Assembly: GCA_902584635.1 (NCBI GenBank)
Contig: CACIAQ010000013.1
Coordinates: 1 to 40,619 of the forward strand
Source of the DNA: an uncultured Alphaproteobacteria bacterium
GTDB taxonomy: Bacteria > Pseudomonadota > Alphaproteobacteria > Rhodobacterales > Rhodobacteraceae
DNA length: 40,619 nucleotides
Direction of reading: 5' to 3'
Shown here in pieces: positions 22,740 through 30,352 of the stretch (positions are counted from its first letter, which is position 1; the number at the start of each line of letters is the position of its first letter). A program made the position numbers and the translations under genes. The notes under the pieces were generated by a model, which saw nothing but the letters and a program-made list of their open reading frames with translations, had not been told where the DNA came from and searched no databases.

Positions 22740-23546
22740 ATGAAAAACTTGGTAATAAGTAGAAAGGGGTTCGACGCAACCTCTGGAGGACGTGCTTCTC
22801 CCATCTTTGCAAATGGAGATATTTTCTCCGTTCCTATACCTCAAAAAAAGCAATCGCCATCCAGATATCGGGAATTACAATTCAATGACATCTCTGGACG
22901 GGAAATTTTAAATTTTATTGGTGCTAAATCGATTTCAGATGACGATTTTTTTCATAATGATCCACAATTATCTGGGCAAAAAGGTATTTTTGGACAAGCA
23001 GGTGGGTCACAAGGGGAATTAGAGAATTTTGGTGTAGGGCGAGGAGACCTTTTTTTATTTTTTGGATGGTTCAAACGATACCATCAACGAGGACCAGATC
23101 TGCATCACCTTTTCGGGTGGTTGCAAATTGAAAAGATAATTAAAGGAAATTCCGAGATAACAAATTTTTTGTCTGAAAATGAGCTTTCACATCCTCATAG
23201 CACAACAGATATAACGCAATTTAAAAATAACACCATTTATATTGCATCTAAAAATTTAACATTCTCTGATAGCGTGCGAGATATAACGGGGCATGGTCTA
23301 TTTAAAAAAACCGCCGAGAGTCTGGTATTGACTGAAAAAGGTAATACTCGATCAAGATGGAAGTTCCCAAAAAAATATTTTACTGATACCAAAAATTTAT
23401 TCCGCAATAGATTAAAGTGGAAAGATGAAGAGAAATGTTTAGTAAATTGTTCCGGTGTTGGCCAAGAATATATTTTAAATGCTCAAGATAATCCGTCTGT
23501 AGTTAAATGGGCATCTTATCTCTTAAATACTTATGGAAGAGATTGA
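22740..23546 (+). CDS. Nucleotide modification-associated domain 3 (Nmad3-like) protein
   Basis: 268 residues. The opening S-R-K-G-F-D-A-T-S-G-G-R-A-S-P-I followed by GDIFSVPIPQKK is the hallmark of the Nmad3 family, described in computational work on DNA base-modification systems. Other conserved parts: FGQAGGSQGELENFGVGRGD, FLFFGWFK, DLHHLFGWLQIEKII and the C-terminal half CSGVGQEYIL. No catalytic mechanism is established. No modification enzymes lie beside it, only an alpha/beta hydrolase upstream, so here it is a solo gene. Start ATG, complete. Confidence 0.75.
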   Translation: MKNLVISRKGFDATSGGRASPIFANGDIFSVPIPQKKQSPSRYRELQFNDISGREILNFIGAKSISDDDFFHNDPQLSGQKGIFGQAGGSQGELENFGVGRGDLFLFFGWFKRYHQRGPDLHHLFGWLQIEKIIKGNSEITNFLSENELSHPHSTTDITQFKNNTIYIASKNLTFSDSVRDITGHGLFKKTAESLVLTEKGNTRSRWKFPKKYFTDTKNLFRNRLKWKDEEKCLVNCSGVGQEYILNAQDNPSVVKWASYLLNTYGRD

Positions 23547-23689
23547 AAATAAACTCAAAAGTTAGAGCATCCAAAAGTAACCCGTTGGTCAGGTCAGATA
23601 ATTCTATAGCAAGTAACTTTTATGAAAGAAGTGATTATAAGAGGAATGATGTTGCAGTTTTTGGAAAGAGACTTATTTCTGGCCACTAA
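23547..23689 (+). pseudogene. Possible gene fragment after Nmad3
   Basis: A frame reads SNPLVRSDNSIASNFYERSD and YKRNDVAVFGKRLISGH to a TAA at 23687. It has reasonable amino-acid character but no start of its own, and its upstream part is the Nmad3 gene in another frame. May be a trailing piece of a lost gene. Weak. Confidence 0.2.
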
Positions 23690-23690
23690 A

Positions 23691-24189
23691 TCATAGGACG
23701 GTCGTTGCAACAGGATCCGTTACTGTAAAATAAATTATTGATTTTATGATGTTTTTTATCCAACAGAGTATTTCGCTGGAGTCAACATATTCGATAGTTA
23801 TTGGGTTCTTTTTGCTCAGTACCTTCTTCAATTCATCCACACTCACCCAACCAATATCAATGGCAGTACGATGTCCCATCAGAAATTTAGATGTATATAA
23901 AACCTTCATGCTTATCTCGCCATCCATAAATTTGCTGGTTACCAAATTACCCTCTAGTTTTTTAAATTCAGGATGATCTATATACGTGTAAACGAACGTA
24001 AGGAGATTACCTTTTTCGCGATGCCCGTTGATCAAGAAAACATGAAGTCCATTTACCATGTGTGACATGCCAATTAACTGTCGCATGAACTGAATTTTCA
24101 GTTATTATGTTTACTACCCATTCGTCATCAATACTTTCTTCTGCGATCAACTCTCCGAATGCGGTTAATGACCAAATGACCCAGAGCAA
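23691..24189 (-). pseudogene. Exported protein gene with frameshift, fused to R repeat
   Basis: First frame: LLWVIWSLTAFGELIAEESI, EWVVNIITENSV (signal peptide then start of the mature part). It then continues in the next frame: SHMVNGLHVFLINGHREKGN, FVYTYIDHPEFKKLEGN, GHRTAIDIGWVSVDELKKVL and EYVDSSE. The shift is near 24075. After SSE the frame runs into R repeat copy 5 (IIYFTVTDPVAT), so the true C-terminus is replaced. No ATG at the start. Family not recognised; a small periplasmic protein in its intact form. Confidence 0.6.
23715..23770. repeat. R repeat copy 5 (partial)
   Basis: atccgttactgtaaaataaa and ttattgattttat then caacagagta match R (14053-14108). Minus-strand reading I-I-Y-F-T-V-T-D-P. 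It cuts into the C-terminus of the exported-protein pseudogene. Confidence 0.6.
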
Positions 24190-24232
24190 TGAGATAATTA
24201 AAAAATTTCGCGCTAACGGCTAGGATTTATAA

Positions 24233-25363
24233 TCAGACACGTTTTTTGTTTTGAATAGGCAATTTAGAATTTTTAAAAATACTAGTGCAAAGTGATGACT
24301 TCAAATTCTTTATAAAGCTTTGGTTGTCAGCTGCATAATGTCTTTGAGCAATCAGGTGATGAATATGCGGTTGAAAAATGCTTTTATCTGATGACATTAT
24401 TTTCCAATTTTTATCAAATGGATAGCGATCAAATCTATTTGAAAATTTACCAACTTGCTTAATGTACCTATTGAAGCAAACAAAGATACCATGTTCTTTG
24501 AGTGTAGAATGAATGGTATTAAAATAAAATTTCAATGTAGTGGCATTCATTTCCATCATGGATCTGATATTTATGAAGACGTCGACCTCTTGTTCTTTAA
24601 ATAACTCTCTAATCGTCCAAGTTGGTAATATCAAAAATTTAAACTTTTCCTTGAGAATTTTTCTCCCCAGTCTTTTAAAATCTTGAAAACCCAAAATTTT
24701 ATCCTTTGGAAAAACCTTAGATAAATAATAAGTTTGAATGGCGTTCACCTCTGGCAAATCAATAATAACAAATCTCGCATTCGGAATATTATTACGAATT
24801 TTGGTTTGTAGACCTCCATAACCCGCACCAATTTCGCAAAAAAGAGGCTTTTCAGGTAAGGAAACGCTCTCCAAAGATTTTAAAACTTGCCAGCAATGTC
24901 GTATATCATCCATATCATGCAGATTACAAAGAATTTCTTTTATCCCGAATTTACCGTTTGTTTTAAATTTTGCTGCTACGGGTGAACCGACATTAGATAA
25001 GGTATTCTGCATTACGAACTTTACGTCTGTAAAAGCAATAGTGGCCAATAAATTTTTTTCGTGAAATTTAATCGATTTTGTGTCTTCATCTTTTATATCA
25101 AAAATCAGGTCATCATATTCACCACTTTTCAGTCTTGCCCAAAGATTGTCATCAGCCTTAAAAAATCTTTCGTTACTGATTTTCGTGAGATTATCGTTTA
25201 ATCCAAGAGTCAGCGCGTTACGAAGCATTCGTTCCCAAATTCTTTTCCTTGTGATTACCTTATCAAAATTCGTATTAAAAACATCCCAATGCTCACTTAC
25301 AAATTCTCTTTTTTCAAGAGACTTTGAGAGACGGTAATTTTCTGCAATGGCATTAAAACACAT
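24233..25363 (-). CDS. Putative sugar O-methyltransferase
   Basis: 376 residues. SAM-binding motif I FCEIGAGYGGLQTKI in the middle (about 170-185), then FVIIDLPEVNAIQTYYLSKV (motif II with Asp) and a helix-rich tail with RSMMEMNATTLKFYF. This pattern (GxGxGG, DLPE-NxxxQxYYL, S-x-x-E-M) is that of the 'putative sugar O-methyltransferase' family that decorates surface polysaccharide. N-terminal 150 residues are helical. Complete. Single gene, but with the TPR-methyltransferase and YfhO-like genes it suggests surface-glycan modification in the region. Confidence 0.8.
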   Translation of the reverse strand: MCFNAIAENYRLSKSLEKREFVSEHWDVFNTNFDKVITRKRIWERMLRNALTLGLNDNLTKISNERFFKADDNLWARLKSGEYDDLIFDIKDEDTKSIKFHEKNLLATIAFTDVKFVMQNTLSNVGSPVAAKFKTNGKFGIKEILCNLHDMDDIRHCWQVLKSLESVSLPEKPLFCEIGAGYGGLQTKIRNNIPNARFVIIDLPEVNAIQTYYLSKVFPKDKILGFQDFKRLGRKILKEKFKFLILPTWTIRELFKEQEVDVFINIRSMMEMNATTLKFYFNTIHSTLKEHGIFVCFNRYIKQVGKFSNRFDRYPFDKNWKIMSSDKSIFQPHIHHLIAQRHYAADNQSFIKNLKSSLCTSIFKNSKLPIQNKKRV

Positions 25364-25659
25364 ATTTTCAAACCGAAATTATTTTAATTTAAAATATATC
25401 CGCTTTTTTGTTTTCATGTAAAAAAAACTGTTTGGAGCCTCAATAAAATGCATAAATTTCAAAGTTTCTTTCATCAACCCAAAGTAAAATTCAGAAAAAC
25501 CTCTGACTTATCTCGACTTGGGGAGCTTTTTGTGAAATATTTTCCCTTTAGAAACAACTAGAAGATTAAATTGAGTGTGAGTTGATTTATCACTAATTCT
25601 TTTTATCCTATTAAGTAGCGTAGTGACTAGAAATTATATTTACTTACTCAATCGTTGTA
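25364..25659. other. Spacer with possible weak A fragment
   Basis: No frame of note. tcatcaacccaaagtaaaat and tcagaaaaacctctg at 25469-25503 have a faint likeness to the A 3' end, too degenerate to call. Nothing else seen. Confidence 0.35.
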
Positions 25660-26022
25660 ATGCCTGGGTTTTCAAAACTAAATAATAAAGAATTTTTAAA
25701 AGCATTTCAGGTCACTGATATGATAACTCAAAATAACCAACCGCTATTCATGATAACTTGGATAGGTTCAATTATTGCAATGTTATGGATGATTATTATT
25801 TCAATTATGACTTATGGATTATTAGATTCATGGTTAATCATTGCTACTGGCACTACTTATCTGTTGAATGTCCAGGTTACAATTATCGCATTTCACCTTC
25901 CTTTAAATAATAAGATCGAGAAAATTGAAATTAACAAAATATCCTCCTCATTGTTGACAGAAGAAAGATCAAAACTTGAAACGAAATGCGATTACCACAA
26001 CAATATCTGCACAAGCATATAA
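25660..26022 (+). CDS. DUF1772 (anthrone oxygenase-like) membrane protein
   Basis: 120 residues with spans at about 33-53, 55-73 and 75-88; LNNKEFLKAFQVTDMITQNN, then TGTTYLLNVQVTIIAFHLPL and N-N-K-I. The FHLPLNN motif is typical of DUF1772. The usual second half of the last helix has conserved Trp residues (W-x-x-W-N-N-I-R-T); here it reads KLETKCDYHNNICTSI, with Cys and His where Trp is expected, and the N-terminal span is missing. The gene may be shortened or decaying. Start ATG gtaatgcctggg, no clear ribosome site. Confidence 0.7.
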   Translation: MPGFSKLNNKEFLKAFQVTDMITQNNQPLFMITWIGSIIAMLWMIIISIMTYGLLDSWLIIATGTTYLLNVQVTIIAFHLPLNNKIEKIEINKISSSLLTEERSKLETKCDYHNNICTSI

Positions 26023-26094
26023 TTTTCAATTAAGATTGTATAAATTTCAATTGTAGCTGCCCGATAATCTAAGAGATAAATAGCAAAAAAAATC

Positions 26095-26634
26095 ATGATT
26101 TTAATACTTGTAGCTGTTGAAGAAGAACTTGGTGTAAAAGACTTACCTGAATTCCAGATTCATTACACTGGTGTCGGAAAGATAAATGCATCTATAAAAA
26201 CTCTAGAGATAATACGTCACTACTCTCCGACCCAAGTGATTAACTATGGGACTGCTGGAAGTTTAAATAAAAAATTAAAGGGGCTAGTAGAGGTCACTCA
26301 ATTCTTTCAAAGAGATATGGACGCTACACCTCTGGGGTTTAAGATTGGGCAAACTCCATTTGATGAAATTGAAGAAATAGATTTTGACCCAAATGGATAT
26401 AGCTGTGGGACAGGCGATTCTTTTGTCACTCAGACACCAAAACTGAAAACAGATCTCGTCGATATGGAAGCATACGCTATTGCCAAAATTTGCTATTTGA
26501 AGGCAATTAAGTTTAGATGTTTCAAATACATCTCTGATAATGCTGATGAAGGCGCAAATGACGATTGGATTAAGAATGTTTCTATTGGTAAAAAATTATT
26601 CATTGAAAGAATGAGAAATTTAGTTATTTATTGA
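26095..26634 (+). CDS. Nucleoside phosphorylase-type nucleosidase
   Basis: 179 residues, short for the MTA/SAH nucleosidase class (about 230). ILVAVEEEL (motif 1), IHYTGVGKINASIKTLEII, VINYGTAGSLNKKLKGLVEV, TGDSFVTQTPKLKTDLVDME with the ribose-binding V-D-M-E-A and catalytic Asp near KYISDNADEGA. PNP/UDP family fold without phosphate-site Ser patterns that I can confirm. Cleaves or phosphorolyses a nucleoside, substrate uncertain. Single gene. Confidence 0.85.
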   Translation: MILILVAVEEELGVKDLPEFQIHYTGVGKINASIKTLEIIRHYSPTQVINYGTAGSLNKKLKGLVEVTQFFQRDMDATPLGFKIGQTPFDEIEEIDFDPNGYSCGTGDSFVTQTPKLKTDLVDMEAYAIAKICYLKAIKFRCFKYISDNADEGANDDWIKNVSIGKKLFIERMRNLVIY

Positions 26635-26705
26635 AAGTATCATAAGGATATAAAGACCTGTATAGCAATTACCCCAGTATTGTTTTTTATATTTTACTAC
26701 TTTTA

Positions 26706-26834
26706 ATGTTATCAAGTGGGATCATATACATTGCAAAGCAAAGTCCCCAAAGGTTCGTATTACAAATACTAATCTGGGCAGTAATTTTTATTGGGATTTT
26801 TGGTGTTATCACCTTTATGACGAATTCATGGTAA
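26706..26834 (+). CDS. Possible 42-residue single-span peptide or gene remnant
   Basis: MLSSGIIYIAKQSPQRFVLQ, then ILIWAVIFIGIFGVITFMTN and SW-stop. One span (20-37). The pattern 'R/Q-P-x-R-x-x-x-x-x-x-I-W-x-x-I' resembles the N-terminal anchor of alphaproteobacterial retropepsin-like proteases, whose catalytic domain is absent here, so it may be a stump. The antisense 84-codon frame at 26687-26941 is probably a shadow. Confidence 0.3.
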   Translation: MLSSGIIYIAKQSPQRFVLQILIWAVIFIGIFGVITFMTNSW

Positions 26835-27000
26835 ATACCTGTAAGATAAGCATTGAGTTTAAATTTGATTAGAATAGATTTAACTACAGTTGTTAAACCT
26901 CTATTAAACATTAAAAATGTGGAATTTTCTTGAGAAAACAAGTAAGCACTTCAAAAATTTCAACAGGTTAATACGCAAAAAAATTTGTAAACTATGTTAC

Positions 27001-27465
27001 TCAGTAAGTTTCTACAAACTCTAAAGCTCTGGCAGAACGAACAGTAGTTTCCATAAAATTTAGAAATTTAGATCTATCTGCTTTGTTAAAAGGAGTGGGT
27101 CCAGTAGTTGCCTCACCAATTCCGCGTATTTGCCCCATTATTTCTCTTGTAGCAATTGCCATACCTATATTGTCTTCAGTAAACCTTCTCCCATTAGGAG
27201 CTATTATTGACGCTTTATTCTTAAGGCAATGTTCAGCTAGTGGTATGTCGTAAGTTACACAAATATCCGCCTTTCCCATATGATCTATAATCCAGTTATT
27301 GGCAGCGCTAGGTGTCGTTTTTACAAAAAAAGTTTAATAAGAAGTTTGCGAGAGGGACGAATCCCACCGTTGCACACCATGTAAGTAATTAAATTATGTC
27401 GTGTCGCTATCTTTTCTATCCCGCTTTTAACTGGGCATGCGTCTGCATCTATAAATTTTGACCAT
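27001..27465 (-). pseudogene. YaiI/YqxD (UPF0178) family gene with two frameshifts
   Basis: The intact frame covers the last 60 percent: HMGKADICVTYDIPLAEHCL, then APNGRRFTEDNIGMAIATRE and TTGPTPFNKADRSKFLNFME, the UPF0178 signature. The preceding part, FIDADACPVKSGIEKIATRH and GGIRPSRKLLIKLF, lies in another frame, breaking in the T-run around 27330 (the reading then continues FFVKTTPSAANNWIIDH). A second slip sits at the start, where ATG-GTC-AAA-ATT-TAT is followed by a base phase change before GATGCAGACGC. Intact protein would be about 150 residues. Putative nuclease-like (PIN/TOPRIM-related) family of unknown role. Confidence 0.8.
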
Positions 27466-27698
27466 TTTTAAAATAACTTTTTTGAAACATTTTTACCCTA
27501 TATTCTTTTTAGTTTGTTTTCTGAGTTATAGAATTTATTGAATTGAGCACGACTTTACATACAATTTTAAAGCTGTCATCTCTATTTATTTGTTGAAAAT
27601 GGTATTTATTCATTTTTCTTGAGCGTTTGTTAAGATTTGTCGGTAATATTAATTTAAAAGGAGTGACTTTAAATTTTAGTGATCGGAAAATCAATAAT

Positions 27699-28547
27699 AT
27701 GGATAATAGAGATTATAAAAGCATAAAAGTAAGTCCAATATCGGGAGCTCTAGGAGCAATAATTACGGGAGTTGAATTAAATAACCAGCTTCGAGACTCG
27801 GTGTTTTCAGAAATATATAAAGCTTTTCTAGAATATAAGGTGATATTTTTTAATGATCAGGAATTAAATCCAGAAACTCAACTTCGGTTTGGCAGAATGT
27901 TTGGACAACCTATAATTTATCCCTTTGTTAAAGGTCTTAAAGATTTTCCTGAAATAACCCCTATTTTGAAAAAAGAAACAGACTTAAATAATTTTGGTGG
28001 CGTATGGCACAGTGATACGACTTATCAAGAAAAACCGCCTAAGGCCACTATGTTATATGCGGTTGAGGTGCCAGAGTATGGGGGTGATACAGAATTTGCG
28101 AACCAATCTATGGCACTGGATAATCTTTCTGAAGGTATGCAGAAATTTTTAAATGAGCAAAAAGTCATAAACACCTCTGGTAAGGGGAAAGTAGTAGCTT
28201 CAAGATCAGATGTTATGAAACACTCTTCGTCTGGACAAGTGGTTGATGAGTTAAGAGCAGTGCATCCGGTAGTAAGAACGCACCCCGAAACTAAAGAGCA
28301 AGCACTATTTGTCAATGAAGCACACTCTTTGCAATTCTTAAACTTGAGCTTAGAGGAGAGTGCTCCGGTTCTAGAATTTTTGTTTAAGCACCAAATTAAA
28401 TCAGAGTTCACATGTCGCTTTAAATGGAAAAAAGGATCGGTTGCGATTTGGGACAATAGGTGTACTCTTCATAATCCGATAAACGATTACCATGGAAAAA
28501 GAAGGTTAATGCATAGGATAACTTTCGCTGGTGATGCGCCTGTTTGA
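27699..28547 (+). CDS. TauD/TfdA family Fe(II)/2-oxoglutarate dioxygenase
   Basis: 282 residues from ATG 27699 (MDNRDYKSIKVSPISGAL); a longer reading from 27627 lacks a start signal. Iron ligands: His104 and Asp106 in VWHSDTTY and the distal His in TLHNPINDYHG; 2-oxoglutarate-binding Arg in RRLMHRITF. SPISGALGAIITGVEL and FFNDQELNPETQLRFGRMFG are family blocks. Likely oxidises a taurine-like sulfonate or other small acid, releasing sulphite or an aldehyde; substrate not deducible. Single gene, 23 bases before a small TTG-started frame. Confidence 0.92.
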   Translation: MDNRDYKSIKVSPISGALGAIITGVELNNQLRDSVFSEIYKAFLEYKVIFFNDQELNPETQLRFGRMFGQPIIYPFVKGLKDFPEITPILKKETDLNNFGGVWHSDTTYQEKPPKATMLYAVEVPEYGGDTEFANQSMALDNLSEGMQKFLNEQKVINTSGKGKVVASRSDVMKHSSSGQVVDELRAVHPVVRTHPETKEQALFVNEAHSLQFLNLSLEESAPVLEFLFKHQIKSEFTCRFKWKKGSVAIWDNRCTLHNPINDYHGKRRLMHRITFAGDAPV

Positions 28548-28570
28548 TCGTCCTCTGAGAACGTAAAAAT

Positions 28571-28798
28571 TTGAATAGAATAAATAAAGAAAAGATTTGG
28601 CGCTTAATTCAAAATATTGGGGATGGTTTGGCTGGAAAACTGCCTCAGCATCCTAATCATCCGAAAGGGAGAAATCCTTATGCTCATGTAGCGTTGAGAG
28701 TGAAGAAGCGTTTTGGTTCTAGTTATAAAGATATTGCGGATGAAAAGTATCAAGAGGTAATAGATTTCTTATTTCTTATACAAACAGAGGAAGGTTGA
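28571..28798 (+). CDS. Small protein resembling phage ORF6C-type domain
   Basis: 75 residues from a TTG. HPNHPKGRNPYAHVALRVKK, then FGSSYKDIADEKYQEVIDFL. The Y-K-D-I-x-x-E-K-Y-x-E-x-I-D-F-L pattern is that of the C-terminal helix pair in phage antirepressor ORF6C domains, and 'HPKGRNPYAHV' recurs in such small proteins. Probably a nucleic-acid-binding or regulatory protein; uncertain. Start choice: TTG 28571 with no ATG in the first 70 codons; atgta-like spacing upstream is weak. Between TauD and the HAD gene. Confidence 0.5.
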   Translation: MNRINKEKIWRLIQNIGDGLAGKLPQHPNHPKGRNPYAHVALRVKKRFGSSYKDIADEKYQEVIDFLFLIQTEEG

Positions 28799-28868
28799 AA
28801 CGTTTTTTGTGCTACTATTATATAATCAATAGATTAATAGAGACTGATCTTCTAAATAGGGAGAATAA

Positions 28869-29549
28869 ATGAAGAAATTATTTAATGATTCTTTTGAAAA
28901 CTGGATTTTCGATCTTGACAACACGATATATGATATAAAAGCCGGACTATTTGTCAAAATATCCGAGAGGATTACTCAGTATATAATGGAAGTTCTCTCT
29001 TTCACGAAGGAAGAAGCTAACCTAGTTAGAAGTGACATGTATAAAAAATATGGTCTTACGTTAACCGGTCTTATGAGAGAATATGAAATAGATCCTGATG
29101 AATACCTCGACTTTATTCATGATGTTACACACCCTGAATTACAATATGAAGAGCAACTTAAATTATGTTTAAATAATCTTTCTGGTAGAAAATTCATTTA
29201 TACAAATGCGTCTCAAGATCACGCAAAAAAAATTTTGTCAGCAATGGGGATAGAAGCTGAGTTCGAAAAAATATTAGATATAAAAGCTACACACTATGTC
29301 CCTAAACCTGATCCAAAATCTTATGATATTATGCTAAAAATTTTTGGCATTCTTTCAAATAAAGTAGAAAGTAGTATTTTTATTGAGGATACAGCAAAAA
29401 ATCTCAAACCGGCAAAATTACTGGGGCTGAAAACTGTTTGGATGGAAAATGAGCGTAATCTCGAAGATTACAAAAATCACGCTGAGTATGTAGATTACAA
29501 ATACTCTGATTTAAAGTCGTTTCTGAATGATATATCCTATAGCAATTGA
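28869..29549 (+). CDS. HAD pyrimidine 5'-nucleotidase-like phosphatase
   Basis: 226 residues. Motif I WIFDLDNTIYD (Asp15, Asp17), cap domain 25-100, motif II FIYTNASQ, motif III Lys in YVPKPDPKSY and motif IV FIEDTAKN. The 'F-D-L-D-N-T-L/I-Y' start and 'T-N-A' are typical of the SDT1/Phm8 pyrimidine 5'-nucleotidase subgroup. Ribosome site tagggagaataa. Dephosphorylates a nucleotide or sugar phosphate; exact substrate unknown. Single gene. Confidence 0.9.
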   Translation: MKKLFNDSFENWIFDLDNTIYDIKAGLFVKISERITQYIMEVLSFTKEEANLVRSDMYKKYGLTLTGLMREYEIDPDEYLDFIHDVTHPELQYEEQLKLCLNNLSGRKFIYTNASQDHAKKILSAMGIEAEFEKILDIKATHYVPKPDPKSYDIMLKIFGILSNKVESSIFIEDTAKNLKPAKLLGLKTVWMENERNLEDYKNHAEYVDYKYSDLKSFLNDISYSN

Positions 29550-29598
29550 ATGATTGGAAAAAACATAGATTTCAATTTAATTTAATGGGTAATAGAAC

Positions 29599-29778
29599 AT
29601 GATTGATAAAAAAGTGCTGGATTTAAAGGAAAGGCGATTTTATATAAGATTGATAGTCACAATTCTAATTTTATACATGGTGGGAACACTTTTCTATAAG
29701 TCAATTTCTCCATTCCATAATTGCATTAGAGACAACAACGCGAATGTTATTGAATGTACCAGCACTAGCACTTGGTAA
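29599..29778 (+). CDS. 59-residue membrane-anchored peptide
   Basis: Starts MIDKKVLDLKERRFYIRLIV; one span (about 17-35) and a short extracytoplasmic tail with two Cys (HNCIRDN and VIECTS). The charged N-terminus, single span and Cys pair look like a real small protein, but no homologue is recognised. Its 3' end overlaps the first possible start of the histidine phosphatase (ATG 29744), or ends 4 bases before the TTG at 29783. Confidence 0.5.
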   Translation: MIDKKVLDLKERRFYIRLIVTILILYMVGTLFYKSISPFHNCIRDNNANVIECTSTSTW

Positions 29779-29782
29779 CGTT

Positions 29783-30352
29783 TTGTTACAACGTATTTTA
29801 ATATGTATTATTTTTTCAATGCTCCTTTTTCGAATTGAAGCGCATGCTCGATCTGAATTAGAGACAATGAAGAATAGTATATCAGCAAATGTTATATTTC
29901 TAAGACATGCACTAGCCCCCGGTTTTGGAGACCCCGATAATTTCATCAAACAAGACTGTAGCACGCAACGAAATTTAAATAACAAAGGTCGTTTGCAGGC
30001 CAGACTTATAGGTCAATATTTGAAAGAAAGCAAAATACGGTTTTCCGAGATATTAACAAGTGAGTGGTGTCGGTGTGTTGATACAATCAAAGAGCTTAAT
30101 CTTGGAAAATGGGATACATTCTCAGGATTAAACTCATTTTTTGAAGGACACGAAAAAAAAGACAAGGTTATGGATAAGCTTCGAAAAAAACTTGGCTCCC
30201 TTGGTCATTCAGACCTCGTTTTACTTGTTACTCACCAGGTTGTTATTTTTGAACAAACCGGGATTGCACCTAAAAGTGGAGAGATGGTTTTATATAATTC
30301 ATTAACTAAACAAACGAGGCGATATATGTTGATTATTGATGATATTAAATGA
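29783..30352 (+). CDS. Exported histidine phosphatase family protein
   Basis: Preferred start is TTG 29783, giving a signal peptide LLQRILICIIFSMLLFRIEAHA; an ATG at 29744 would add 13 residues inside the previous gene. Catalytic region IFLRHALAPGFGDP: Arg-His in the RHG position but with Ala instead of Gly. C-x-x-x-Arg in ILTSEWCRCVDT and second His in LLVTHQVVIF complete the pocket. Length typical of SixA-like periplasmic histidine phosphatases. Substrate unknown. Confidence 0.8.
   Translation: MLQRILICIIFSMLLFRIEAHARSELETMKNSISANVIFLRHALAPGFGDPDNFIKQDCSTQRNLNNKGRLQARLIGQYLKESKIRFSEILTSEWCRCVDTIKELNLGKWDTFSGLNSFFEGHEKKDKVMDKLRKKLGSLGHSDLVLLVTHQVVIFEQTGIAPKSGEMVLYNSLTKQTRRYMLIIDDIK

Noticed and set aside
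25469-25503. Family A fragment before the DUF1772 gene
   Set aside because: Only scattered matches to the A 3' end; cannot be told from chance in AT-rich DNA.
26687-26941. 84-codon minus-strand frame
   Set aside because: Opposite a plus-strand frame (26706-26834) with better membrane-anchor character; no ribosome site.
28025-28456. 143-codon minus-strand frame
   Set aside because: Shadow of the TauD-family gene on the plus strand, whose catalytic residues are all in place.
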